Assembly: GCA_902780635.1 (NCBI GenBank)
Contig: CACZGH010000025.1
Location: 1-51,093, forward strand
From: an uncultured Prevotellaceae bacterium
Lineage (GTDB): Bacteria; Bacteroidota; Bacteroidia; Bacteroidales; Bacteroidaceae
Direction: 5' to 3'
Length of the DNA stretch: 51,093 bases
Below the pieces are notes generated by a model. The model did no database searches, had not been told where the DNA came from, and saw only the letters and a list, made by a program, of their open reading frames with translations. Both the position numbers and the translations under genes were made by a program. Shown here piece by piece: positions 1 through 7,412 of the stretch; the stretch's first letter is position 1, and each line of letters starts with the position of its first letter.

Positions 1-60
1 AAGTTACTCATTTCCAATGAGTTGAGCAAACTTCGAAGCTTTTTTTATTCCTATTTTATG

Positions 61-318
61 TTAAATTATGCAGGTGTCAAAACACTTGCGAAACTTTAGA
101 TCATGATATAATTTGGTGTTAATAATTTCACGATAATAAGGAGTAATATCTTTACCAACACTTACACAATGGTTTACATGGTCTGACATACTGTATAATA
201 TGCTTGATAATTCCGAAGGTTCAATATCTTTATTGGTTATTTCGTTGATTACCCCTTTCACAGATTCAGCAATCATCCTTTTCAATTCAGATTCTCTTAG
301 TTTAATAGTTTGTTTCAT
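61..318 (-). CDS. small protein with N-terminal IKLxExEL signature
   Basis: An 85-residue protein of unknown function. Residues 5-26 (IKLRESELKRMIAESVKGVI followed by NE) form a charged amphipathic helix. The divergent gene at 440-1000 begins with nearly the same segment, although the two proteins differ afterwards. No signal peptide, membrane segment or known catalytic motif is visible. The remainder is short, with a Cys near the end (FDTCII). Base composition is AT-rich compared with the chromosomal genes from 1.1 kb on, which suggests accessory or phage-like origin. Small Bacteroidetes proteins with this kind of N-terminal signature are familiar to me, but I know no function for it. The ATG at 318 is the natural start because it opens the signature. 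Confidence 0.6.
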   Translation of the reverse strand: MKQTIKLRESELKRMIAESVKGVINEITNKDIEPSELSSILYSMSDHVNHCVSVGKDITPYYREIINTKLYHDLKFRKCFDTCII

Positions 319-352
319 ATCGTTTGTGTATATTTATCAAGTTATTTTTCTA

Positions 353-419
353 ATAAATATCACGAAGATTTGATTTATTTAAGAAATATCAATAATTTCG
401 CAGCAGAATTGATATTTAT
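353..419. promoter_or_regulatory. divergent intergenic region with 9-bp inverted repeat
   Basis: The 121-bp region between the two divergent small genes is very AT-rich. ATAAATATC (353-361) and GATATTTAT (411-419) are perfect inverted copies, one near each gene start. Both promoters must lie here, but I see no clean TTTG/TAnnTTTG pair. A shared operator is possible; this is inference only. Confidence 0.25.
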
Positions 420-439
420 ATGAAAAACAGTGATAACAT

Positions 440-1000
440 ATGGCAAAAAAGATAATTAGATTAACAGAAGATGAACTAAGACAAATCATAAAGGAAGCCA
501 CAGCAAAGGTTATGAATGAAATGGATGCTGCAACGTATTCACGTATCCATAATGCTTCTCATAGGGCTATGCAAGACATTCAGAACGGCAATTACGAAAG
601 AACTGTTAATGGTCGGGATTTCATTAATAATGACGATATAATCAGCCGTGCTGATAGTATGGAACAAAACGTACAAGCACATTGGTTGAAGGACTATATT
701 GGTCAAACGTTCAAGTTCTTTGGAAGAAGCCAAATGGGATTACCAGCGCACGTTTTATTTACTTTCGAAAGAATTACCAAGTTAGAGCCAAATAAAACTG
801 TATTGGTGGGTAGTGTCACTTTTAATAGAAATCAGATTAATGGTGATGGTATCATTATTGATTTCACGAAAGGAAGAGTCAAATACCACGAAAGAGGTAA
901 TAGATATGCATATACTTTGGAGATAGACAATAGATATAAACCATTGTGGGACAAATTCACAAATGAATTACAAGCAGCACTAGACGCAAGACAATATTAA
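440..1000 (+). CDS. hypothetical protein with N-terminal IRLTEDEL signature
   Basis: A 186-residue protein of unknown function. Residues 5-27 (IIRLTEDELRQIIKEATAKV followed by MNE) repeat the N-terminal signature of the divergent gene at 61-318. The remainder looks like a soluble globular domain with alternating beta-like segments (HVLFTFERI, TVLVGSVTF, GIIIDFTKG, YAYTLEID). There is no signal peptide or membrane segment. The shared first 25 residues followed by unrelated bodies suggest a detachable localisation or interaction tag rather than homology of the whole proteins. A hairpin terminator follows directly at 1007-1032. Confidence 0.65.
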   Translation: MAKKIIRLTEDELRQIIKEATAKVMNEMDAATYSRIHNASHRAMQDIQNGNYERTVNGRDFINNDDIISRADSMEQNVQAHWLKDYIGQTFKFFGRSQMGLPAHVLFTFERITKLEPNKTVLVGSVTFNRNQINGDGIIIDFTKGRVKYHERGNRYAYTLEIDNRYKPLWDKFTNELQAALDARQY

Positions 1001-1006
1001 AACACA

Positions 1007-1032
1007 AAATGCAGCCTTTTCAGACTGCATTT
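1007..1032 (+). terminator. hairpin after 440-1000 gene
   Basis: AAATGCAG (1007-1014) and CTGCATTT (1025-1032) form a perfect 8-bp stem with a 10-nt loop, six bases after the stop codon. The right arm ends in TTT but there is no long T-run. Confidence 0.6.
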
Positions 1033-1107
1033 ATGGTATATCGGGGTCAAATCCTATATAATTGCCAAATAAAAAGGTAAAAAACTCATTTTATGAAAGA
1101 TTATGGA

Positions 1108-1115
1108 TATTTTTG
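1108..1115 (+). promoter_or_regulatory. probable -7 box for CotH-like gene
   Basis: TATTTTTG fits the Bacteroidetes -7 element TAnnTTTG. It sits 12 bases before the first ATG at 1127. No TTTG lies at the usual distance upstream, so the call is weak. If correct, transcription would begin close to the 1127 start, which makes the later ATG at 1151 an alternative. Confidence 0.35.
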
Positions 1116-1126
1116 CATGATTATAG

Positions 1127-2566
1127 ATGATAATAATCGATTTCAAGAAAATGGTCATCAATCATTATTTTCTTTTATTGCTGTTGTCATTGATGATGAC
1201 TGTCACCTTAAATGCCCAGTCGCCCACAGCGAGTGAACTGATGTCTGTGGGACTGCCATGGGTAGAGATCACCACTGTCGGGGGTGAGGAACCCACTTGT
1301 GACTATGTCTCACCACCTGAGGGTGGCGCCGGTACAGGCATTGCCAATGCCACCAAGGTGCCGGGACGTCTGCGTATTTCCGCTGGTGGTGAATATGTTT
1401 ATGACAGTGGCGATTATGTGAAAGACAACAGCGGTATGACCATCAAAATACGTGGCAACAGCAGTGCTTACGAAGCGAAGAAACCTTATAAGGTGAAGTT
1501 GGAGAAGAAAGCCGACTTGTTGTGCCGTGGCGACGATGCCTGTAAGGATAAGGAATGGCTGCTGATGAAGGACGAGTATTTCATCAAAGGTGGTAAGTTG
1601 CTCCACATGATGATTGGACTTAAAGCAGCTGAACTCTGTGGTGTGACCTGGGAACCGCAGGCGCAGTTTGTCAACCTGACGGTGAACGGCGACTATCGTG
1701 GTGTATATATGCTGTGTGAGTCGGTGAAGCGGAATGAGAAAAGCAGAGTCAACGTAGACAAGACAGGCTATATTGTGGAGATGGACCCCTATTGGTGGAA
1801 TGAGGACGTGTGGTTCTCCACTACGCGCCATGAGAAGAGATACACGTTCAAGTATCCCGACTCCGATGATGTGACGGCAGAACAAATAGACTATATCAAG
1901 GATATCCTCGATGATTTGGAGGATGCTGTGTGGACAGGTGCCTATCCCTCATTGCTTGATGTGGAGAGTATGTCGACCTGGCTGATGGCGCACGACATAT
2001 TGGGCACCTATGATGCCTATGGCTCCAACATCTTTTTTACTAAATACGACAACACGTCAGAAAGCAAGGTGGCAATGGGCCCACTATGGGATTTCGACAC
2101 CATCATGGAAACGGAAGGGGCATGGGCAACCGTACATGATAAATTCGATTTCTATATCTATTACCTGCTATGTCTTGATTCAGGACATAGTGGTCCTTTG
2201 GTCGATGCCTATCTAAGGCAGTGGCAGGCGGTAGGCAGTGATGTGCCGCGGCAGATGGTGGAGTTTTTGCAAAACTTCCTGCAAAGTGAGGAGGCTGAAG
2301 CACTTCAAATATCCAATGAATGGGACTTGTCACGGTGGCAGCATACGGGAGCCAGTGTGGAGGAGATGGTGCAGGCTGCCATCCGTTGGTTTGCCGACAG
2401 GGCGACATGGATGAGCGATATGGTGAGCACATTGTCTGTCGGGAAGATACCCATCTGGTCACCTCGCCGTATGTCGTCTTCTCCTTGTTATGACCTCATT
2501 GGGCGGCGAGTCACCAACAATTATCGTGGTTTCGTGATTTCCGGACAACGGACATATATGAAGTAA
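1127..2566 (+). CDS. secreted CotH kinase family protein
   Basis: A 479-residue exported protein with CotH family motifs in order: RGNSS (109-113), KKPYKVKL (118-125), KEWLL (142-146), GDYRGVYMLCESVKR (188-202), GYIVEMD (214-220) and MGPLWDFD (317-324). CotH proteins are atypical kinases; bacterial homologues are often secreted and the substrate here is unknown. A signal peptide covers about residues 1-30 (LLLLLSLMMTVTLNA then Q). The last 30 residues contain YDLIGRRV, then GFVISGQRTYMK, resembling the C-terminal tail common on secreted Prevotella proteins (DLxGRRV...GxYIxxGxKxxxK), so outer-membrane or surface sorting is possible. The start at 1127 keeps two lysines ahead of the hydrophobic core; ATG at 1151 is the alternative. 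It appears to be monocistronic. Confidence 0.85.
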   Translation: MIIIDFKKMVINHYFLLLLLSLMMTVTLNAQSPTASELMSVGLPWVEITTVGGEEPTCDYVSPPEGGAGTGIANATKVPGRLRISAGGEYVYDSGDYVKDNSGMTIKIRGNSSAYEAKKPYKVKLEKKADLLCRGDDACKDKEWLLMKDEYFIKGGKLLHMMIGLKAAELCGVTWEPQAQFVNLTVNGDYRGVYMLCESVKRNEKSRVNVDKTGYIVEMDPYWWNEDVWFSTTRHEKRYTFKYPDSDDVTAEQIDYIKDILDDLEDAVWTGAYPSLLDVESMSTWLMAHDILGTYDAYGSNIFFTKYDNTSESKVAMGPLWDFDTIMETEGAWATVHDKFDFYIYYLLCLDSGHSGPLVDAYLRQWQAVGSDVPRQMVEFLQNFLQSEEAEALQISNEWDLSRWQHTGASVEEMVQAAIRWFADRATWMSDMVSTLSVGKIPIWSPRRMSSSPCYDLIGRRVTNNYRGFVISGQRTYMK

Positions 2567-2600
2567 AAAGTATAACTATCCTCAACTTGAGAAAGTTGTA

Positions 2601-2656
2601 TTTATTGATTGAGAAAAAATAATTATTTTTGTAACACTTTTGTGTTTTTTGGTGTC
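2601..2656 (+). promoter_or_regulatory. promoter region of DUF4252/ECF sigma operon
   Basis: Two overlapping candidates lie upstream of the gene at 2715. A housekeeping-type promoter would be TTTA (2601-2604), 19 nt, TATTTTTG (2624-2631), one base off consensus at -33. An ECF-type promoter would be GTAAC (2631-2635) with GTC at 2654-2656, 18 nt apart, which fits the general AAC/GTC pattern recognised by ECF sigma factors and would permit autoregulation by the sigma gene at 3232. Only the motifs are seen; their use is inferred. Confidence 0.4.
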
Positions 2657-2714
2657 TATCATCATGTAAGCGCTTAGTAATTATCTTCATTATTAACAAA
2701 AAACTGAATAGAAA

Positions 2715-3179
2715 ATGAAAAAGATTATATTTGCAATCGTGTGTGCTGTCACCTTCACCATGAGTATTTCGGCCCAAACAGTGGATGACCTTTTTAAGGA
2801 GTTCAGGGACAAAGATAACGTGGAGTGCATGGAGATTCCAAAAGCTATGATGTCGATGGCCTCTGGAATGATGAAAAAGGAAAAAGGCAACGACTTGATT
2901 AAGAAGATAGACCATATCCGTATATTGAGCATAGAGAACAATGACGCTGTCTGCAAGGAGTTCAAAGCCAGGGCTGCCAATCTGAACAAAAAAGGCTATG
3001 AAACCATGATGAACAGCAATGAGGACAATGAGAAAGCCCTCATACTGGTGAAGACAAAAGGTGATTACATCACAGAGATGGTCATTCTTGCCTTGGAACC
3101 ATCGGAATGCGCTCTGATTCAACTGAGGGGTAAATTCAATTCCAATGATATAAAAGGTCTGCAAACCACGTTCAACTGA
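2715..3179 (+). CDS. DUF4252 secreted protein (first copy)
   Basis: A 154-residue exported protein of the DUF4252 family, known mainly from Bacteroidetes next to ECF sigma factors. The signal peptide is MKKIIFAIVCAVTFTMSISA followed by Q. Recognisable family features are the early IPKAMMSMA segment, DHIRILSIEN and the closing MVILALEP / LRGKFNSNDIKGL strands. Function is unknown. It is the first gene of a four-gene operon with the sigma factor (3232), anti-sigma-like protein (3733) and a second DUF4252 protein (4121) that shares the layout DxIRILS. The order suggests an envelope-stress type regulon in which these exported proteins are sensor partners or outputs. Confidence 0.85.
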   Translation: MKKIIFAIVCAVTFTMSISAQTVDDLFKEFRDKDNVECMEIPKAMMSMASGMMKKEKGNDLIKKIDHIRILSIENNDAVCKEFKARAANLNKKGYETMMNSNEDNEKALILVKTKGDYITEMVILALEPSECALIQLRGKFNSNDIKGLQTTFN

Positions 3180-3231
3180 CCTTTCATAGGATCAAGTTCC
3201 ACTGTTGCCTGTAAAAAGGGTTCTCTTCCAT

Positions 3232-3726
3232 ATGTCAATGCAAGCATCTGAGTTCAAGCAACTATTCCTGCCTCTGTCTCGCCAGATTTACTGGATGGCG
3301 TGGCGGCTGACAGGCAATGCTGAGGAGGCGGAGGACTTGACACAGGAGGTATATGCCCAACTTTGGACAAAAAGGGAGTCACTGTCTGGTATCAGCAATC
3401 CTATCGCCTATTGCAGTGTACTTGTAAGGAACCTATATCTCAATCAGACAAGGAAGCTGCGGGTGGAAACCACAGATATGATTGGAGTCCATGCAGTTGG
3501 CGACATATACAGTTTGGAGGATGCTTTGGTAGAGAAACAGTCTTGTGAGCAAGTAATGAGGTTGATAGGACAATTGCCCGAACAACAACGCAAGATAGTC
3601 ACCATGCATGATGTGGAAGGCTGGTCGAATGAGGAGATACATCAGCATACCGGACTGGCCCCCACACATATCAGAGTGCTTCTGAGCCGTGCGAGGAAAA
3701 CCATCAGACAACTGTTTAAGAATTAA
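3232..3726 (+). CDS. ECF-type RNA polymerase sigma factor
   Basis: About 164 residues. Region 2 is clear (LFLPLSRQIYWMAWRLTGN, then AEEAEDLTQEVYAQLW), followed by the linker and region 4 (LPEQQRKIVTMHDVEGWSNE, then EIHQHTGLAPTHIRVLLSRARK), as in sigma-70 family ECF factors. It would direct RNA polymerase to a small set of promoters, probably including its own operon. I chose ATG at 3232 (MSMQASEFKQ); a TTG at 3205 would add nine residues and ATG at 3238 would remove two. The anti-sigma-like gene starts six bases after the stop, so the two are almost certainly cotranscribed. Confidence 0.9.
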   Translation: MSMQASEFKQLFLPLSRQIYWMAWRLTGNAEEAEDLTQEVYAQLWTKRESLSGISNPIAYCSVLVRNLYLNQTRKLRVETTDMIGVHAVGDIYSLEDALVEKQSCEQVMRLIGQLPEQQRKIVTMHDVEGWSNEEIHQHTGLAPTHIRVLLSRARKTIRQLFKN

Positions 3727-3732
3727 GCAAAA

Positions 3733-4113
3733 ATGAGAGAAACAGATGATATTTTAAGGCGAATAGCCAACAATGAGGCTACGGAAGAGGAGATGAGGGT
3801 GGCTGATGAATACCTTCATCATCTCAGCCAAAGGCTTTCCTCGCAGATAGATGCCTGGGAGAAGGAGGAAAATACTTCCCGCTCTCATCAGTCACGCAGA
3901 GTATGGCTTCGCACTTCTTTGGCTGCCGCCGCCTGTCTGTTGCTGTTATTTTCTATTACACTCTGGTTCGAACACCCTGACAAGACAACTGCTACTGCTG
4001 TGGTGCAAAAAGATACTTTCGACAACCCTGAGGAAGCGGCAACCGAGGCAGAGCAGGCTCTGTTGAAATTTTCCGAAGTCATCAACAAGGCTACATGTTA
4101 CAATGCAAAATAG
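3733..4113 (+). CDS. single-pass membrane anti-sigma-like protein
   Basis: A 126-residue protein with a cytoplasmic-type N-terminus rich in charged helix (DDILRRIANNEATEEEMRVA), one membrane segment at about residues 59-79 (LRTSLAAAACLLLLFSITLW) and a short exterior tail of about 45 residues. Size, topology and position directly after an ECF sigma gene fit a short anti-sigma factor. The N-terminal pattern resembles the sigma-binding helices of Bacteroidetes anti-sigma proteins, but no ZAS zinc motif is present. The exterior part is too short for a FecR sensor domain, so the adjacent DUF4252 proteins may supply sensing. That last point is inference. The gene overlaps the longest possible frame of the next gene but not its preferred start at 4121. 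Confidence 0.75.
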   Translation: MRETDDILRRIANNEATEEEMRVADEYLHHLSQRLSSQIDAWEKEENTSRSHQSRRVWLRTSLAAAACLLLLFSITLWFEHPDKTTATAVVQKDTFDNPEEAATEAEQALLKFSEVINKATCYNAK

Positions 4114-4120
4114 AGACATC

Positions 4121-4588
4121 ATGAAACAGCGTTTTTTCCATATCCTTTTCTTCGTAGCTGCTTTGTTCGCTTTCACTCATGTGTCAGCCCAAAAAGCTCT
4201 TTTTGACAAGTATGAGGACACTAATGGAGTGACCACCATCTATATATCCAAAACGATGCTGGGCATGATTCCTGATGTGAAGGCAGGAAAGCACCGTATC
4301 GGACAAATAGCCACCAAACTTGACTATATCCGTATTCTCTCATGTGAGAAAGCATCTCTGATGGCCACGATCATTGATGATGCAAGAAAAATCTTACGGT
4401 CGGGAAATTATGAGACTATCATGAAGATGAACGATGATGACGAGAAAGTGACCATCTACCAACGCACACAGAAAGAAGGCAAGAATGAGTTTGTCTTGCT
4501 TACAGAGGACAAGGACGAAGTGGCCATCATCAATGTCATGGGTGCCATCACATTAAAGGACATCAAAGATATCGCAGCACAGCAATAA
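4121..4588 (+). CDS. DUF4252 secreted protein (second copy)
   Basis: A 155-residue exported protein and the second DUF4252 member of this operon. The signal peptide is MKQRFFHILFFVAALFAFTH, then VSAQ. The body repeats the pattern of the first copy: TIYISKTMLGMIP, KLDYIRILSCEK, ETIMKMNDDDEKVTIY and ITLKDIKDI. The two copies are clearly paralogous yet divergent. I start at ATG 4121 because it begins the signal peptide; the in-frame ATG at 4103 would overlap the upstream gene and add a polar leader. The gene ends 24 bases from the convergent DUF3108 gene, with no obvious strong terminator between them. Confidence 0.85.
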   Translation: MKQRFFHILFFVAALFAFTHVSAQKALFDKYEDTNGVTTIYISKTMLGMIPDVKAGKHRIGQIATKLDYIRILSCEKASLMATIIDDARKILRSGNYETIMKMNDDDEKVTIYQRTQKEGKNEFVLLTEDKDEVAIINVMGAITLKDIKDIAAQQ

Positions 4589-4612
4589 CCTTCAATTTTA
4601 ATGAATGCCCCT

Positions 4613-5428
4613 TTATTTGGTAATTGCCGTGAGGGGGTTGCGGGTGCCCTTCATGGTGGTGACGAACGCCTTGGCATTGCCGAAGTTGAGGGTGATGTCA
4701 ATACGCACGGGCACATGGTTTTTGTCGTCGGTGACAAAGAAGGTGGCAAACTCGCGGAATTTATTCTTCTTTTCGCTCCACTCCATATAGGTGAGTTTCA
4801 TGCAGTTGTAACTCACTCCATTGTCGCCCTTCACCTTTTCGCGGCCGTTGTAGCGAAGATAACCTGTGAGCACTCCGCTGCCATCAGCCATTGGAAATTT
4901 TAAAGTGTAGCCTTTCTTCCATCCCGTGGGGTCGAAATTGCGGGCACGGGTGAAGAGGTTGAGCATGTCGTAGACACACTGGTCCATGGTCTTCTCACTG
5001 TTTTCGTGCGTCTTGTCATGTTTTTGTTTATGCATCTTCAACTTGCACTTGCCGCCGGTATAGTCATACCACACCTCATCGACATAGTAGCGGTCGCCCT
5101 CCTCTGCTCCCTTGCGGAAATAGAGCGGCGAGAGGGTGGGGGTGACATAGCCCAAAAGGGTGTCGCGCATGATGAAGAACTTATCGAGTTTGCCGTTGCC
5201 TCGGGTGATGAGGCTGCTGCGAAACGCCTGTTGCCCTTTGTATTTGGTGGAGACGGTGGAAAGGGAGGCATAACCCACTTTTACCCAAACGAATTTCCAG
5301 TTGAAGTAGAGGTTGTAGGACAGGTATTCGCCAGAGGAGAATGCTGTGTTCTCCAACGGACACTGGGCTTTGAGCGATGTGGGAAGCAACGCTGCGAGCA
5401 TAATGAGGAGAAAAGCTGTCTTTCGCAT
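4613..5428 (-). CDS. DUF3108 domain secreted protein
   Basis: A 271-residue exported protein. A signal peptide is visible (MRKTAFLLIMLAALLPTSLK, then AQ). The body has the DUF3108 pattern: FSSGEYLSYNLYFNWKFVWV near the N-terminus, then a beta-rich fold with YDMLNLFTRAR and VPVRIDITLNFGNAKAFV near the end. DUF3108 proteins are periplasmic or outer-membrane associated with a beta-barrel-like lipocalin/LolB-type fold suspected; no reaction is known. It is the last gene of the acpP operon and starts four bases after the stop of the Ig-like lipoprotein gene, which suggests a shared envelope role. Confidence 0.85.
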   Translation of the reverse strand: MRKTAFLLIMLAALLPTSLKAQCPLENTAFSSGEYLSYNLYFNWKFVWVKVGYASLSTVSTKYKGQQAFRSSLITRGNGKLDKFFIMRDTLLGYVTPTLSPLYFRKGAEEGDRYYVDEVWYDYTGGKCKLKMHKQKHDKTHENSEKTMDQCVYDMLNLFTRARNFDPTGWKKGYTLKFPMADGSGVLTGYLRYNGREKVKGDNGVSYNCMKLTYMEWSEKKNKFREFATFFVTDDKNHVPVRIDITLNFGNAKAFVTTMKGTRNPLTAITK

Positions 5429-5432
5429 GATA

Positions 5433-7412
5433 TCAATGGTTTTTGGGTATATAAATGATGCCCAGGCGACGGGCCCTTTCCATATTCTGGTTTTTTATTT
5501 TCTTTTTTTGGTCAGGCTTCTGCTTGGTGATGGCAGAGGGCTTGAGACGGTCGACGGTGGTGGTGGGAGTCCAACTTCTCTCCACCGGCCATTTCGCCTT
5601 GCACTCCAGTTTCTCGGGGTAGTACCATACTGTCTCAGCCTGTCGGTCGGCGGCATACTCTCCGGTGTCCCACTGACCGTTTCCATTGCGGTCGGCAAAG
5701 GTTCTGAAGTAGTATTCACCAGTCTTCACATAGTTGAATGTGAGGTCACCGGTTTCGGAGATAGTTTGGCGCACCACATTGTCGGAGTTGCTCAGCAACT
5801 GACCCACGTATGGCACGTCCTCGCTCCTTGTCACATGGAAGACGATGGAGGTGTAGTCCTCCTCTTTCTTGACATTGATGACCTTGCGCTCGGCTTTGGA
5901 TACATTGCCGTAGATATCGGTGAAGGCAGCCGAGTCGAGTTCAAGGGTATAGCTCGTACCAGGTGTCCACAGGTTGCCTACGCTGTCGGGCCGCAGCACG
6001 TATAGTCGGCGTGCGGCTGGCAAAAGGGAATCGACCATGATGGTTCGCTCGGCGAGGATATATGGTTTGTTTACCTTGATGGTGTCCACCTTGGTGTATA
6101 GGTGGATGAGCGAGGTGTCGGCAGCGAGGATAGGTGTGGGTGATTGGAAGGAGAAATAGGAGTCGGGCATCATGTCACCCACCAGCTGTATTTTCAGTGC
6201 AAGAGGTTCCACGGGCATCTCCGTCTGAAATTTCTTGCCTTTTTTCTTGTTTTTCTCCTGCTCTTTCTCCCATTTCTCGCGTTCTTTCTGCTGCTCCTTC
6301 ATGCGGCGCTCATAGGGAGTTTTGGCGAGGAACTCAAGGGTGTCGGTCTTTTGACTGAGTATTCCCAATGTATCGGTACTCATAAAAGTTACCTCCATGC
6401 TTAATGTATCCTGATTGATGAGCAGGGTGTCGCGCAACCAGTAGCTGAGGGTGTCGCGGTGCTCTGAAGATTCCAGGATAAAGGCATCTTGCTCATTGAA
6501 GTTGAGTCCGCGTATTTGCGGCAGCAGGGAGTCGCCGTAGGAAAAATAGAAGGTGAGCCGTGCTGGGTCGGTGCGCTCGGTCTTGACGAGGAAACGGTCG
6601 GTCTGCTCCTCAGTGAAGGCACGCAGTACGATATTGTCGGGCAGGAAATGTGTGTAGCCCACGCGGTCGATGCTCTTGATGTGCAGCGAGTCGCTCCAGA
6701 TGGTATCCTGTCGGATATCTGGCATCGACGATGGTATGATGATGTCGTGGTTGAAGGCGAGTTTCTCACTCTTTTGGGAGAACATATAGTTGGCATCGGC
6801 ATCCTGAAGGGCGTAGATGCGGTATTCTCCGGGAGCCACGCCTTTGATGACAAAGCGGCCGCGGCTGTCGGTGCGTGCCACGCGGAGCATCGGCTGGGTG
6901 GTGAATGCGCTGTCCTCAAGGTTGGCGTAGAGGCCCACAAGGATACCCTTGATGGGCTCCATGTTCTCCGCCTCCACCACATAGCCAGCCACCTCAAGGG
7001 TGTCGATATGGTCGCCTGTGGAGAAGCTGTAGGTGTAGTTGCCGAGCGGGTTGCCCTCGTTGTTGTCAGAGATGGCGTCGGAGAAATCGATGGTGTAGGT
7101 GGTAGACGGCATCAGCGTATCCTTGATGTTCACGGCAATGCGGTTGCCGCCGCTCTTGATGTCGGGTGTCTCTATCTGCGGTGGTGAGATGACCACTTTC
7201 TCCGTGGCGTTGTCGAGTCGGATATACTCATCGAAAAGAATGTTGATGCGGCGTGAGTGGACATTGGTTGACTGGTCGGCAGGAGAGGTGGCGATGACGT
7301 GTGGAGGTGTCTCGTCGAACCAACCGCCATCGGGCTGTCCCATCTTGGCACAGCCGGCAAGCGCCATGACGGCGACAAGCAACAGCAATATATGGTCACG
7401 CCTCATTCTCAT
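5433..7412 (-). CDS. Ig-like domain lipoprotein
   Basis: A 659-residue lipoprotein. The lipobox is VMALAGC with the lipidated Cys at residue 21. The N-terminal region (about 35-140) is a bacterial Ig-like fold of the SbsA/Big_5 type (PPHVIATSPADQSTNVHSR, INILFDEYI, TYTIDFSDAI, GNPLGNYTYSFSTG). Next comes a carboxypeptidase-regulatory or prealbumin-like repeat (VAGYVVEAENMEPIKGILVG, GRFVIKGVAPGEYRIYAL). A Lys/Glu-rich segment lies near residues 370-395. Such proteins are widespread in Bacteroidetes and are presumed surface or outer-membrane lipoproteins of unknown role. The start overlaps the GH3 stop by four bases (ATGA), so translation is coupled. Confidence 0.85.
   Translation of the reverse strand: MRMRRDHILLLLVAVMALAGCAKMGQPDGGWFDETPPHVIATSPADQSTNVHSRRINILFDEYIRLDNATEKVVISPPQIETPDIKSGGNRIAVNIKDTLMPSTTYTIDFSDAISDNNEGNPLGNYTYSFSTGDHIDTLEVAGYVVEAENMEPIKGILVGLYANLEDSAFTTQPMLRVARTDSRGRFVIKGVAPGEYRIYALQDADANYMFSQKSEKLAFNHDIIIPSSMPDIRQDTIWSDSLHIKSIDRVGYTHFLPDNIVLRAFTEEQTDRFLVKTERTDPARLTFYFSYGDSLLPQIRGLNFNEQDAFILESSEHRDTLSYWLRDTLLINQDTLSMEVTFMSTDTLGILSQKTDTLEFLAKTPYERRMKEQQKEREKWEKEQEKNKKKGKKFQTEMPVEPLALKIQLVGDMMPDSYFSFQSPTPILAADTSLIHLYTKVDTIKVNKPYILAERTIMVDSLLPAARRLYVLRPDSVGNLWTPGTSYTLELDSAAFTDIYGNVSKAERKVINVKKEEDYTSIVFHVTRSEDVPYVGQLLSNSDNVVRQTISETGDLTFNYVKTGEYYFRTFADRNGNGQWDTGEYAADRQAETVWYYPEKLECKAKWPVERSWTPTTTVDRLKPSAITKQKPDQKKKIKNQNMERARRLGIIYIPKNH

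Noticed and set aside
1-60. Possible terminator for a gene left of the window
   Set aside because: A 7-bp inverted repeat (6-22) and a T-run (41-47) are present but separated by 18 bases, so the structure is not convincing.
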